Under the pieces are notes generated by a model. The model did not search any database. It was not told the DNA's origin and saw nothing but the letters and a program-made list of their open reading frames with translations. This document shows, in pieces, positions 21,690 through 30,960 of a stretch of DNA of 64,000 bases. Within the stretch, counting starts at the first letter, position 1. Every line of letters starts with the position of its first letter. Location of the stretch: NCBI GenBank assembly GCA_038030265.1, contig CM075942.1, positions 38,158,751 through 38,222,750 of the forward strand, given 5' to 3'. Both the position numbers and the translations under genes were made by a program. Source of the stretch: Corythucha ciliata. Lineage: Eukaryota > Arthropoda > Insecta > Hemiptera > Tingidae.

Positions 21690-23807
21690 AATTTTAATTA
21701 CTTTCTTTGTCCTCTACGTCTTTGTTCCTTCCAGCTTCCACGTTTTCTCCCTTTCTCCCATCCTTTGCCACGTTTCGACTGGTTACTTCCGGTATCTGAA
21801 GTTTCTTCATTTTCACCGCTACCTTTAGAAGAAGTTCCTTCGCCATAAGTTCCTGACTCATGGTCAGCATTAGGTGTTGGGACTTCACTTGCATTCTTTC
21901 CCCCGGTGGTTTCCGAACCACCCGGAAGTTCCTCCGTTGTTTTTGTTTGGGTGTGGTTTTTTACGCTGCACTAGATGCCACTCATTTCCGTTTTTTGTGT
22001 ATTCTGTTTCAGGAGTCATGAGAGCGTTCACCCCTTCGATTACCTCTTCACCTCTTATAGCGATTTCCATTCAACACACTACTCAAGTTTAGTGCAACGT
22101 CCTCTCCTTAAACATATGTTTCAATTCAGAGAGGACGAGTGGAAAAACTCACACCCCACGAGGGTATTACATTGAATGGAAAGCGCCATTAGACTGGGTG
22201 TAGGCTTCAAGATATTATTACCTGCGTTCTCTTTAGAAGCAGTCCTCGAGTTGGGCGATCCACTTCCTTCCTGGATTAATTTCTCCTGGTGAGTACGCTT
22301 TTGTTCTGCTGCTTCTTTTACACTCTTTTCAAGGTCCTCGACAAAAGGAACAACTCCTTCAAGAGCCATCTGAGCAATTCCGGCCTCCCTGGTTCGCCGC
22401 GGTTTTCTTCGCTCTGCAAGCGGTGCAGGTGTACCATTGTCTATTCCTTTCTTCTTCATTGAAGTTGCGCCCTCGACGCTTTTAATACTGGTGACCTTAT
22501 CTGCATAGGTCACTTCTTCACTAACAAATCCGCCACGCTTAGCATAGGCCCTGGCCTCGAAGTATGAACAGTTTTGAATAACCTTTATTCTCTGTATCTC
22601 TCGTTCTGTTTTACAGGTGACGCACTCTTTGCTCGTCCCAGCGTGTGGCCCATCACAATTGACACACCTGGATGGTGAAGCACATTGGTCATCATGTTTT
22701 TCTTTCCCACAGGGACACATTACCTTTGATCGACACCTAACAGCCACATGACCAAATCTGTAGCAATTGTAGCACTGCATCGGGGAGGTATATACGGACG
22801 TACCCTAAATCTACGATAAGCCGCATATATGTCTTTTGGGAGTGTTTATCCCTTGAAGGTTAAAATAGCCGCACCCGTTTTCTCAATGGACCCTTCTTTA
22901 TTCCTAGTGACTAATTTCACGGATATTACATTATCATTTTCAAATGCCTCTTTAATCTCCTCCTCAGTGGCATGTCTTAATTCTCTGTCAAAGATAACTC
23001 CTCTTACCGAGTTAAGTTTTTCCGGGGCGATCGCTATTTCTTGGATGTCTCCAAGCTTCTCGCAAGCCTTCAGTTTGTCGGCTTGGTCCTTGGATTTAAC
23101 CTCTACCACTAGTGACCCAACACGAGTCTTCCTGATCATCTCTACCTTTCCAACGGCCGCATCAACCCATTTCGCTAGGGCAAAAGGGGATACTTTTCCA
23201 AAAGACGTGCCAATTCCAGTTATTTCAACGATCTTTTCCCAGTGCTCTTCATTTTTCATCACTTCATAGGTATCTTCTTTATAACCTACTCCTTGGCGTG
23301 CAATAACATCAAAACGAGCCATTATGGGGCTTCGCTTTTTAAGTTTTTTCGATTTCCCACCCAAGTACATACTATCTACGTCGTAAGCATCGTATGGCTC
23401 TAGGGATATTTCTTTCCTCTTTCTGTCTCCTTCTGAATTATGTTGTGATATGGAGGAAAAAACCTCACACACTACTAGTCCTACTGAGAGACCGAGCAAG
23501 GCCAGTCATTGATTTTAACAGGCCAGGGTGCTTCGACAACAAAGCACTCTTGGATGCTTTTCCAATCCTCATATTTACCCGATATCTGACTACTTTCACC
23601 TAAACTACTACTTTCTGTAGCAGAGCTACTACCTGCAATATCAAATGGGCTCTGGTTACAGGTGTGGACCAACTCCACCCCTTTCCCGTCATTGCCGGTT
23701 TCCAGTATTGAATCAACCGTGTACGCGCGTTTGTCATCCATAGGGGCCTGACCACCCTGCAGATTTCCAAGAATCAGTCCGGTTATTTCTTTTTGTATTG
23801 AAGCCAT
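21690..23807 (-). pseudogene. LINE-A ORF1 (gag-like, RNA-binding), broken
   Basis: ORF1 begins at ATG 23807 (MASIQKEITGLIL). The N-terminal part is polar. A frameshift near 23490 leads to a segment with an RRM-like fold (about 22850-23300; ARFDVIARQG to GAAILTFKG). A stop at about 22850 and another frame change precede the nucleocapsid-like part (22121-22780) with CYNCYRFGHVAVRC, CPCGKEKHDDQC and CVNCDGPHAGTSKEC. The C-terminal part is cut by a MITE at 22058-22188 and continues to about 21690. In I-group LINEs this protein coats the element RNA. At least three disabling changes are visible. Confidence 0.8.
22058..22188. mobile_element. MITE, 131 bp, TSD TTA, inside LINE-A ORF1
   Basis: Ends TAGCGATTTCCATTCAA and (reverse complement) TGGCGCTTTCCATTCAA. 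TTA flanks both sides (22055-22057 and 22189-22191). The inverted copy at 50702-50826 shares the interior (AAACATATGTTTCAATTCAG, GAGAGGACG). It inserted after the LINE and interrupts its ORF1. Confidence 0.88.
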
Positions 23808-23825
23808 AAGTACTGATTTCGTGAG

Positions 23826-23956
23826 TTTTAGTGCATTCCATTCTGAAAATGCACTATTGGTCTCGTCGTGATGGTTGCAAACATGGATCATGTCATGTTT
23901 TTTTCACGTTTCAGAACCTCTAGAACACGAATTAAGTGGTCTCCAGGATTCATATA
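23826..23956. repeat. Hairpin-ended dispersed repeat, copy 2 (first part)
   Basis: Starts TTTTAGTGCATTCC with the same terminal hairpin as 12684 and follows that copy to CTCCAGGATTCATATA, where two fold-back elements interrupt it. The repeat resumes after 25290 (GTATATAGGTTTATTTATAATATT) and runs into the tandem units. Confidence 0.8.
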
Positions 23957-24830
23957 CAGGGTGGCCCAGATAAACTTTACCACCCCCTTATCTTCTAAAA
24001 TATTGGAAATTCGGGAAAACGGCTGGAAGCAGACTCCCCTTATCTTTGACACAGTTTTCGAATCTGCAATTGTTTTTTTTGTCAAACGGCTGGAAATATG
24101 ATAACTTGACAAAACTTTCTTATTTCAAATTGGACCACTACTTTTTGAGCACACGAAAAAAAACTACATATTTTTCTGAGACAAATGAGCCCTTATTGGC
24201 CAAAATCGGTTAACATCCGGCTGCGAATAAATTACATTAGTCGGGCTCCTGAAGGACGGGTCATTTTCAAAAATCAAGCCGCTAATTTTTCTAACGATTG
24301 CCCTCTCACTCACTCTTTCTCTTTCTTTACATCTGATTTCATTTCTAAAGCTTCACTTAGGTGATAAGGAATTATCCCGCTTAAAAATCGTGCTGTAGAG
24401 AGGACGCATAAAAATGCTTCCTCGGTGAAGTGAAGCTTTAGAAATGAAATCAGATGTAAAGAAAGAGGAAGAGTGAGTGAGAGGGCAATCGTTAGAAAAA
24501 TTAGCGGCTTGATTTTTGAAAATGACCCGTCCTTCAGGAGCCCGACTAATGTAATTTATTCGCAGCCGGATGTTAACCGATTTTGGCCAATAAGGGCTCA
24601 TTTGTCTCAGAAAAATATGTAGTTTTTTTTCGTGTGCTCAAAAAGTAGTGGTCCAATTTGAAATAAGAAAGTTTTGTCAAGTTATCATATTTCCAGCCGT
24701 TTGACAAAAAAAATAATTGCAGATTCGAAAACTGTGTCAAAGATAAGGGGGAGTCTGCTTCCAGCCGTTTTCCCGAATTTCCAATATTTTAGAAGATAAG
24801 GGGGTGGTAAAGTTTATCTGGGCCACCCTG
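23957..24830. mobile_element. Fold-back element FB1, 874 bp, TSD TA
   Basis: Arms 23957-24358 and 24428-24830 are inverted repeats of about 402 bp with very few differences, separated by 69 bp. Ends are CAGGGTGGCCCAGATAAACT and its complement; TA flanks both sides. TA duplication and CAGGG ends point to the IS630/Tc1/mariner superfamily, mobilised in trans because there is no coding frame. The very high arm identity means recent origin or hairpin-driven correction. Confidence 0.9.
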
Positions 24831-24834
24831 TATA

Positions 24835-25289
24835 TGTCGCATCCATGTCGAGTAATTGTCCACTTCACGAAATGGATGTCCATTTCACGAAGTGGCTCCA
24901 CTTGCCGTAACTTGAAAAAATTACGACATCTGGACAAAAAAATTGTCCATTTCTTGAAAAGGAATTCGTGCTTGTCCAATTGCTGAAATCAAGCTTCCCT
25001 ACTGCAAGTGGATGCACAATATTATCCTTTTCGTGAAATGGATAAGTGAGGAATCTCTGATGCTGAAACAAGATTTGTTTTATTTAAAAAGGTTATTTTA
25101 TTGAGCACTCAAAAACCCGCTAAAAAATGACTTTGTGCATCTACTTGTAGTAAGGAAGCTTAATTTCAGCAACTGGACAAACGCGATTTCCTTTTCAAGA
25201 AATGGATATTTTTTTTGTCCAGATGTAGCCACTTGGTGAAATGGACATTCATTTCATGATGTGGACAATTTCTCCAAGTGGATGCGACA
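24835..25289. mobile_element. Fold-back element FB2, 455 bp, TSD TA
   Basis: Begins TGTCGCATCC and ends GGATGCGACA with TA on both sides (24833-24834 and 25290-25291). Arms of about 165-190 bp pair imperfectly through repeated CCATTTCACGAAGTGG-like, TCTGGACAAAAAA and GAAATCAAGCTTCC-like blocks. Non-coding. It sits two bases from FB1's target duplication, in the same TATA-rich patch. Confidence 0.85.
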
Positions 25290-25323
25290 TACATATATAT
25301 ACATATGTATATAGGTTTATTTA

Positions 25324-25910
25324 TAATATTATGGCCGTTTTCTTGTTAGCACGATAACTCTCGAAGAAATCAATTTAGCGAAACGCGCTTTGGCACAAAA
25401 ATCAGTAGTCGTAAGACCCCGGTCGGTATTGCATTTGGGCCAAATCGGTTGAGGTGGAGGGGGGAAAATAGGGGTTGAAATGGTCAAAAAATCACCAGTT
25501 GATTCTAGAAGCATCATATTCGGTACGCATACTCCACGTTAAAGTAGCCTTTGATTCCCACGTTAATTTTTTGAAAAAGTCGAGGGGGAAGGGGTGTTGC
25601 CCCCGGAGTGGAAGTAAGTTTGTGGTCTTGTTAGCACGATAACTTTCGAAGAAATCAATTTAGTGGAACGCGCTTTGGCACAAAAAAAAGTAGTCGTAAG
25701 ACCCTGGTCGGTATTGCATTTGGGCCAAATCGGTCAAGGTGGAGGGGGGATAGGGGTTGAAATGGTCAAAAAATCGCTACAATTCACCAGGTGATTCTAG
25801 ATGCATCATATTCAGTACGAATGTACTCTAACTTTGATTCCCATTTTAATTTTTCGAAAAAGTCAAGGTGGTGGGGGTGGTCCTTTCGGTGTGGAAGTGT
25901 GAAAATATCG
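25324..25910. repeat. Two tandem units of about 300 bp
   Basis: Unit 1 starts near 25335 (TCTTGTTAGCACGATAACTC) and unit 2 near 25627 (TCTTGTTAGCACGATAACTT). Each holds CTTTGGCACAAAAA, GGTCGGTATTGCATTTGGGC, a G-rich patch and GATTCTAGAWGCATCATATTC. A third relative of the first block is at 12850-12961 and an inverted one at 6738-6812. On the minus strand a frame containing KCNTDRGLTTTDFCAKAR stays open over about 40 codons in all three direct copies. Confidence 0.8.
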
Positions 25911-26305
25911 TTGAACTTCGTGCTAAGATGAGCTAGTTCATCTTAGCGCTCTAAAATTCGACTCAATAATTTAATTTAACAAAAGCCCTGGGTTTTATTG
26001 AGATTTATCGAAAACTTTGTGGGGGGGGGGGGTGAAATGGGGGATGACATTTCAAAAAAATCGCTTAAATTCACACTTTTAGGTATTATAAAATACGGTA
26101 CAAAAATTTAATATAACAAAGCCCTTGGAAAACTATCGACACTTTTCGACATTTTGATGAGAGGGGGTGAAAATAGAGGAAGAAGTTCGGCTTAATGAAA
26201 CAAATTATGGTATCAACATTATTACTTCTGGGACGGCTTAGGGTATCCGTTTACGGAATGAAATGCACTCTTTCCGACCGCCAGCTGCCGGAGCGAAATT
26301 TTAAC
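25911..26305. repeat. Repeat continuation, inverted relative of 6578-6690
   Basis: 25911-26165 resembles a diverged further unit (AATCGCT..AATTCAC, GTGGGGGGGGGGGG, ACGGTACAAAAATT). 26190-26305 is the reverse complement of 6578-6690. G-run near 26022-26033. Confidence 0.6.
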
Positions 26306-26719
26306 CTTCCGCCAGGTCGGGGAGTTTCTCAACTCTGTGTCCAAAAGAGAAGTCCAAGTCCAGTCTACGTCGTCATCTGTCTTTTGGTGTTGAGATTTAC
26401 TATTTGGGTAGTGGAAAGGGAAAGGAAAAGGAGAGAGAAGGGAGGCCAAAGGCCTTGGGGGCAGGCACTGGGCTGGAATTTTTCCCTGCACCAGAGCTAC
26501 AGGACCCCGGGTTTACCAAGCCCATATGACGCCGAGACGTCACCCTGCGAGGTCCGGGACGCCTGTGGCTAACGAGGCCCGACCCCCGGCTTTTCTGTCA
26601 GGGGGTGCTCCCTTAGACGTCCGCCTTACCAGCCTAACGGGTCCGCCTCCCCGCCTCTTTTAGTCGTCTAGAGGATACGGTGGATGTATTTTATCTCCTC
26701 CACCCCCAGCCATAGGGGA

Positions 26720-26720
<1 letters not shown>
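26306..26720. repeat. GC-rich block, probable 3' end of a retroelement
   Basis: Markedly GC-rich compared with its surroundings. Contains CCCCGCCTCTTTTAGTCGTC followed by GGATACGGTGGATGTA and CCCCCAGCCATAGGGGAC. The TAGTCG(C/T)CT...GGATAC...CCCCCxxCC pattern resembles the conserved 3' tail of some arthropod non-LTR elements (from memory, unverified). The minus-strand LINE next door appears to have inserted at 26721. Confidence 0.35.
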
Positions 26721-26750
<30 letters not shown>

Positions 26751-29104
26751 GTGGCGCCGACTGCTGTGGTCATTCGCCTTGATCCCATTTTGTCTTTGCA
26801 TTCATTTAAACATTATGGCATTATGGCTTTGCATAGTTGAATTGAAGTCAATCATCACATCTCATTGATCACATTTCACTAATCTAATATCACAGTGGTT
26901 TTCTAATCACACTTAGGTTATCACAGCAGGTTGAAAATCTCGACGCTTCGAAGGAAATTCAGTAAGTTTTTTAAATCGGGTAGTTCATTTTTTCTTAGTA
27001 TATCTTTTAATTTTTTATTTTTTAGGTAGTGACCCCTCTCGACCGCGAAGATAGGGCAGATGTCGACGGCATGCTCCAGGGATGCTGGAAGGCCGCAGTC
27101 TGTGCAGTTTGGCATCATTCTCCGGGTGTAATAGCATGCCTGAGTTATTCTCGTATGGCCAATTCGAATGCGGGTAAGCATAATATTTTCTTTCCGTGTT
27201 AGTTCCGGGTGATCGTATGTCCCTTTTACATCCAATTTGATCGTACTCAGGTTTGTGCTTGTAGCGTTCCACTGCATTTGCCAGTCACTCCAGATGGCTT
27301 CCTCCAACTTTCGCTGCTCATCCACGAGCGGAAGCAGGGTCTCGCAGGTTACTGGGAGTTCCGTCGCTCTTTTGGCGATGTAATCAGCTCTCTCATTCCC
27401 GTTTATACCGCAGTGTCCCGGTACCCAGGTAAGAACAACGTTATTTCTCAATCTACTGTACTCCTCTCTTATCCTTTCCGTCATTTGATCTCTGGTTGAG
27501 CCCTGCATAAGTGAGAGAATCAGAGATTTTGAGTCGGTGCAAATAATACAGTTTTTATTGAGGTCGGAGGACATTCTGAGCGCATAAAGTACGGCGTACT
27601 GCTCCGCTGTATAGACAGACGCATGATCTGGTAACCTCCATGAGTATTCATTGTCTGGTGATTTGAACACGGCACATGCAACGCCAGTCGAAGTTTTGGA
27701 CCCATCAGTATAAAATTTCTCATAGTTTGCACATTTACTTAACATTTCCCTGCAGAAGACACTGTATTCTTCGACTGAGGTTCGCTCTTTGATTTTATGC
27801 ATGAGGCTGCAATCTATGCGTATTTTTAGTTCTGACCACGGGCTCTTCGTTAGTTTCAGTGGAAGGACAGGCCCCACACTACATCCAACGCTATTCATTA
27901 TGGCATTTGCCCTAACTCCCATATGGCGCGTCCTGGACGGGAGCCTAGCATACATATCAAATAGGGGTGACTCATCAACTCTTGATGAAGTAGGAACCAA
28001 TGTCCGTGCTTTGAGCGACGCGAAGCACATCAGCGTATTCTTGTTTCTCCGTATTCGGGGTGGCAGTTTCCCACATTCTACATAGAGGCTTTCCATTCTA
28101 CTGGTCTTTAGAGCCCCGCTTATCAATCTAAGCCCGGTGTTATATACCTGATCTAGCGGACGAAGCCATGTCTTGCGGGCTGATCCGTATATTGTGGCTC
28201 CATAGTCCAATCTACTACACAGAAGCGTCTCAAAGATTCTATCTAGCATTTTTCTATCGCTTCCCCAGCTGTGCCTTGATACTATCCGCAATATTCTAAG
28301 AGCCTTTTGTGACTTATTCAACAAATATTGAACATGCTCCTTCCATCGAAGCTGCTCATCAAAAATAATTCCGAGGTATTTCACTGACGGGCGATATGGT
28401 ATTGCGGTCCCGTACAACGTTAGCGGAATATGGGGATGGGCCTTACGGAGTCGGCAAAAGTGCACAGCGTTTGTCTTCTGCACCGAAAATTCCAATCCGA
28501 TATTTCTGCCCTTCTCCACCAATTCATTTATACCCAGCTGCAGTTCTATGGGCACCTCATCTCTCTCGTGCGCCAAAAGCATAACTATGTCATCCGCGTA
28601 TGCCACGACTTCAATTCTCGGGGTCGCCAGACATACCAGCTGGTTGATCCCTACTATGAAGAGGGTAGGACTCAACACGGATCCTTGAGGGATACCTTTT
28701 CGAATCGGAACTGTATCAGATACAATCTGCCCAATTCTGACACGTAATTTCCTGCTTGTGAGGAATGACTCGATGAAGAGCAAGAGGCGTCCCTGTATTC
28801 CCCATCGTCGAAGTTGAGCCAGTATTGCGCTGGGATCTATGCTGTCAAATGCCTTCTTGATGTCGAAGAACACGGCTGTTACATGTCTTCTGTCCAAAAA
28901 AGCATCCTGGATGTAAGCCTCTAGATAAGTAAGTTGGTCTGTGGTGGACCTATTCGCTCTGAACCCTGCCTGGGTTCCCGTTAGTCTTTGTTTGCTCTCG
29001 AGTTCCCAAAGAAGTCTTTTATTTATTATTCTTTCTAGAAGCTTTCCCAGGCAACTTGTCAACGATATTGGGCGATAGCTGGAGGGTTTATGAGGGTCTT
29101 TCCC
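26721..29104 (-). mobile_element. I-group LINE 'B1', 5'-truncated, intact RT-RNase H frame
   Basis: Minus-strand non-LTR element. The 3' end is a run of about 29 A on its strand (26722-26751). The 3' region carries TATCACA at 26888 and 26919. The 5' end is lost: coding sequence reads upstream through KDPHKPSSYRPISL to about 29104, where it meets the (TAA)n tail of the next element. Confidence 0.85.
26921..29104 (-). CDS. LINE-B1 ORF2 fragment: RT, RNase H, CCHC finger
   Basis: An unbroken frame from the 5' truncation to a TGA near 26921; the apparent first residue is not a real start. Counting from LTSCLGKLLERI as residue 1 (29062): RT FFDIKKAFDS at 66-75, GIPQGSVLSPTLF at 123-135 and YADD at 155-158 are all intact. 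The thumb has SRLDYGATIYGSARKTW. RNase H shows all four acidic positions: TDGSK (D453), TAEQ (E487), TDSK (D510) and ERADYI (D560). The C-terminal finger is CX2CX7HX4C at 653-669. In the family this protein performs target-primed reverse transcription. The endonuclease and ORF1 are missing, so it is not autonomous. It is the longest open frame in the window and the least decayed LINE part. Confidence 0.9.
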   Translation of the reverse strand, partial: GKDPHKPSSYRPISLTSCLGKLLERIINKRLLWELESKQRLTGTQAGFRANRSTTDQLTYLEAYIQDAFLDRRHVTAVFFDIKKAFDSIDPSAILAQLRRWGIQGRLLLFIESFLTSRKLRVRIGQIVSDTVPIRKGIPQGSVLSPTLFIVGINQLVCLATPRIEVVAYADDIVMLLAHERDEVPIELQLGINELVEKGRNIGLEFSVQKTNAVHFCRLRKAHPHIPLTLYGTAIPYRPSVKYLGIIFDEQLRWKEHVQYLLNKSQKALRILRIVSRHSWGSDRKMLDRIFETLLCSRLDYGATIYGSARKTWLRPLDQVYNTGLRLISGALKTSRMESLYVECGKLPPRIRRNKNTLMCFASLKARTLVPTSSRVDESPLFDMYARLPSRTRHMGVRANAIMNSVGCSVGPVLPLKLTKSPWSELKIRIDCSLMHKIKERTSVEEYSVFCREMLSKCANYEKFYTDGSKTSTGVACAVFKSPDNEYSWRLPDHASVYTAEQYAVLYALRMSSDLNKNCIICTDSKSLILSLMQGSTRDQMTERIREEYSRLRNNVVLTWVPGHCGINGNERADYIAKRATELPVTCETLLPLVDEQRKLEEAIWSDWQMQWNATSTNLSTIKLDVKGTYDHPELTRKENIMLTRIRIGHTRITQACYYTRRMMPNCTDCGLPASLEHAVDICPIFAVERGHYLKNKKLKDILRKNELPDLKNLLNFLRSVEIFNLL

Positions 29105-29128
29105 AGGTTATTATTATTATTATTTTTA

Positions 29129-29160
<32 letters not shown>

Positions 29161-30640
29161 TTGTTTTTTTAGGGGAATCAACAACGAGGTTATTAACCTG
29201 CTATCTTCAGCTGAGGTATGTGCTTAGGTATTATCATACTCTATTCATTTGTAATTCTTTACCTATGTTTTATATTAATTTATATATACCTATTGATTTT
29301 AAAAAACATATTATTCTCATGTTACCATCGGCATTAACTAATAAATCTTTATATTCTGGCATCTGTGAGTTGAAGAAGTTCATTCTCTGTGCTTGATACG
29401 TATGACATTCCGTGACAATGTGTTTCAAGGAGAGTTTACAATTACATTGGTCGCAAAATGGTCTCCGTCTTCCAGTAAAGTGGTAGTCGTGCGTCAGCCT
29501 ACTATGTCCAGTCCGAAGCCGAGCCATTTTAATCGATTCGCTCCGACTTAAATGTTCATTACTCATGCGTACCATCACGTTGGGGATTGTCTCCCTTAGT
29601 TGGGAATTCGTGTTCGTCCATTGTTCCTGCCATCGTTCCCATACAGCTTGTGTAATCCATCGCTTGCTGTCCTCGTAACTTGCCTTCAAAGCCAGTCGAT
29701 CCATTCTGTCAAACGTTCGTGCAGCAGCTTCACCAGCTAGCCGGTCCGCTTGCTCATTCCCGAATATCCCTACATGACTAGGAACCCACATGAGCTTTAT
29801 GGTTTTGTTTTGATCGCTCAGTCTTTTCAGTTTCATCAATATTTTAATGATCAATTCATCCGTTGAAAACTTGTTCTTCAGTGCTAACAGTGTGCTAAGC
29901 GAATCACTTACGATCAACGTTCTATTCCATGATGAATTTATGCAGAAGTTTAAAGCATGATAAATTCCATACAGTTCCGCAGTATAGACAGAGGAGCACA
30001 GTGGCAATGACTCGGAAAAAAACGTGTCTTCTGAGGAATAGCAGGCAAACCCCACTCCATTAGTGGTTTTTGAGCCATCGGTGTATGTAGTGCGATATCC
30101 TTGATACTTCTCAATAGCGTGACTGAATAGAGCTACTATGGCACTTTTTGGGAGGCACTTTTTTTCTGCCATTTGGAGGGTGAGATCCAAGTGTACGTCA
30201 TCAAATAGCCATGGTTACCAATTATTTTAGAGGTAGCTGTATTTGAAGTCTTGTCATGTCTTCCCTCAGTCTTGTCGCGTACGGTCTAGTCCGCGTTGTT
30301 TGCTCGGAAAAACCTTCCACCCTACTTTCGTCAAATATTGCTTCCTGGACAAAATGATTTTCTTTTCTTTTCTTTTCATTTTAAGGGCGTATTTTACATT
30401 AATTAGGCTCCGGTGATATCCAGGTGGTAGGTGCGAGGTGAGTGCGAACAAGTCATGTACGGGCGTGGTATGAAAAGCTCCAACGGCAACTCTTAATCCC
30501 ATGTGATAAATCCTGTCTAAAGGCTTTAGCCACGATTTCCTCGCCGATCCATATACGATTGATCCATAATCTATCTTAGCTCTAATAAGATGATCAAACA
30601 CCTTCAGTAGTAGATCCACGTCAGCTCCCTATTTATGATT
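29105..30640 (-). mobile_element. I-group LINE 'B2', strongly 5'-truncated, (TAA)n tail
   Basis: The 3' end is a (TAA)n-type tail on the minus strand (29105-29160), as in I elements. It retains only the RT thumb, RNase H and C-terminal finger. Its tail lies exactly where LINE-B1 is truncated. Confidence 0.82.
29270..30619 (-). pseudogene. LINE-B2 ORF2 remnant: RT thumb, RNase H, CCHC
   Basis: The upstream part (30266-30619) has IDYGSIVYGSARKSWLKPLD, the RT thumb/connection motif. A frame break between 30266 and 30190 separates it from the RNase H frame (29270-30190, 306 residues). There YTDGSK (D38), TAELYGI (E72), VSDSLS (D96) and GNEQADRLAGEAA (D149) are all kept. The finger CDQCNCKLSLKHIVTEC lies near residues 247-263. 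The RT catalytic domain is absent. The RNase H itself looks undamaged, but without RT it has no element function. Confidence 0.85.
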
Positions 30641-30850
30641 GGAAATCATTTTTAGAAGTCTCATTGAGTATATAATAATATACGTGCTCAATGGTGGGCA
30701 CGGTGCCGCAGAACTCACACGTCTGTCTATTCTGATGGGTGAAATAGTGGCTCGTTGTGCATCGAGCGTGGCCCGTTCGAAGGCGTAGTATAACTACGGC
30801 GTCTTTTCGGGACAGTTGCACTGGTGTTGAGTATTTATTTGGGTCAGGAA
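30641..30850 (-). pseudogene. LINE C-terminal fragment 'D'
   Basis: Minus strand: IPDPNKYSTPVQLSRKDAV, then RLRTGHARCTTSHYFT and CEFCGTVPTIEHV, the start of an I-group C-terminal finger, truncated before its last Cys. It differs from LINE-A, B1, B2 and C, so it marks a further element. It is joined directly to LINE-B2 at about 30640. Confidence 0.75.
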
Positions 30851-30960
30851 TCACCGTCTTCCAGTAAAGTGGTAGTCGTGCGTCAGCCTACTATGTCCAA
30901 TCCGAAGCCGAGCCATTTTAATCGATTCGCTCCGACTTAAATGTTCATTACTCATGCGTA
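30851..30960 (-). repeat. 110-bp duplicate of LINE-B2 RNase H-finger linker
   Basis: Nearly identical to 29463-29572 (CCGTCTTCCAGTAAAGTGG to ACTCATGCGTAC; one visible difference). It encodes the SNEHLSRSESIKMARLR region. It is embedded between two other LINE fragments in a shifted frame, so it looks like a template-switch or gene-conversion patch. Confidence 0.85.

Larger units (their letters stand above)
18490..23825 (-). mobile_element. I-group LINE 'A', near full length, inactive
   Basis: Minus-strand non-LTR retrotransposon with the complete order ORF1 (RRM-like plus zinc knuckles), endonuclease, RT, RNase H and C-terminal CCHC. This order, with RNase H inside ORF2, marks the I/LOA/R1-like side of LINE diversity. 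Its 5' end lies directly against the hairpin-ended repeat at 23826. It is disabled by frameshifts in both ORFs, an in-frame stop near the ORF2 end, an internal deletion between endonuclease and RT (about 20860-20990), and a 131-bp MITE in ORF1. Confidence 0.8.

Noticed and set aside
26728..26751. Poly-T run as a pol III terminator of a plus-strand gene
   Set aside because: It is explained as the poly-A tail of the minus-strand LINE ending there.
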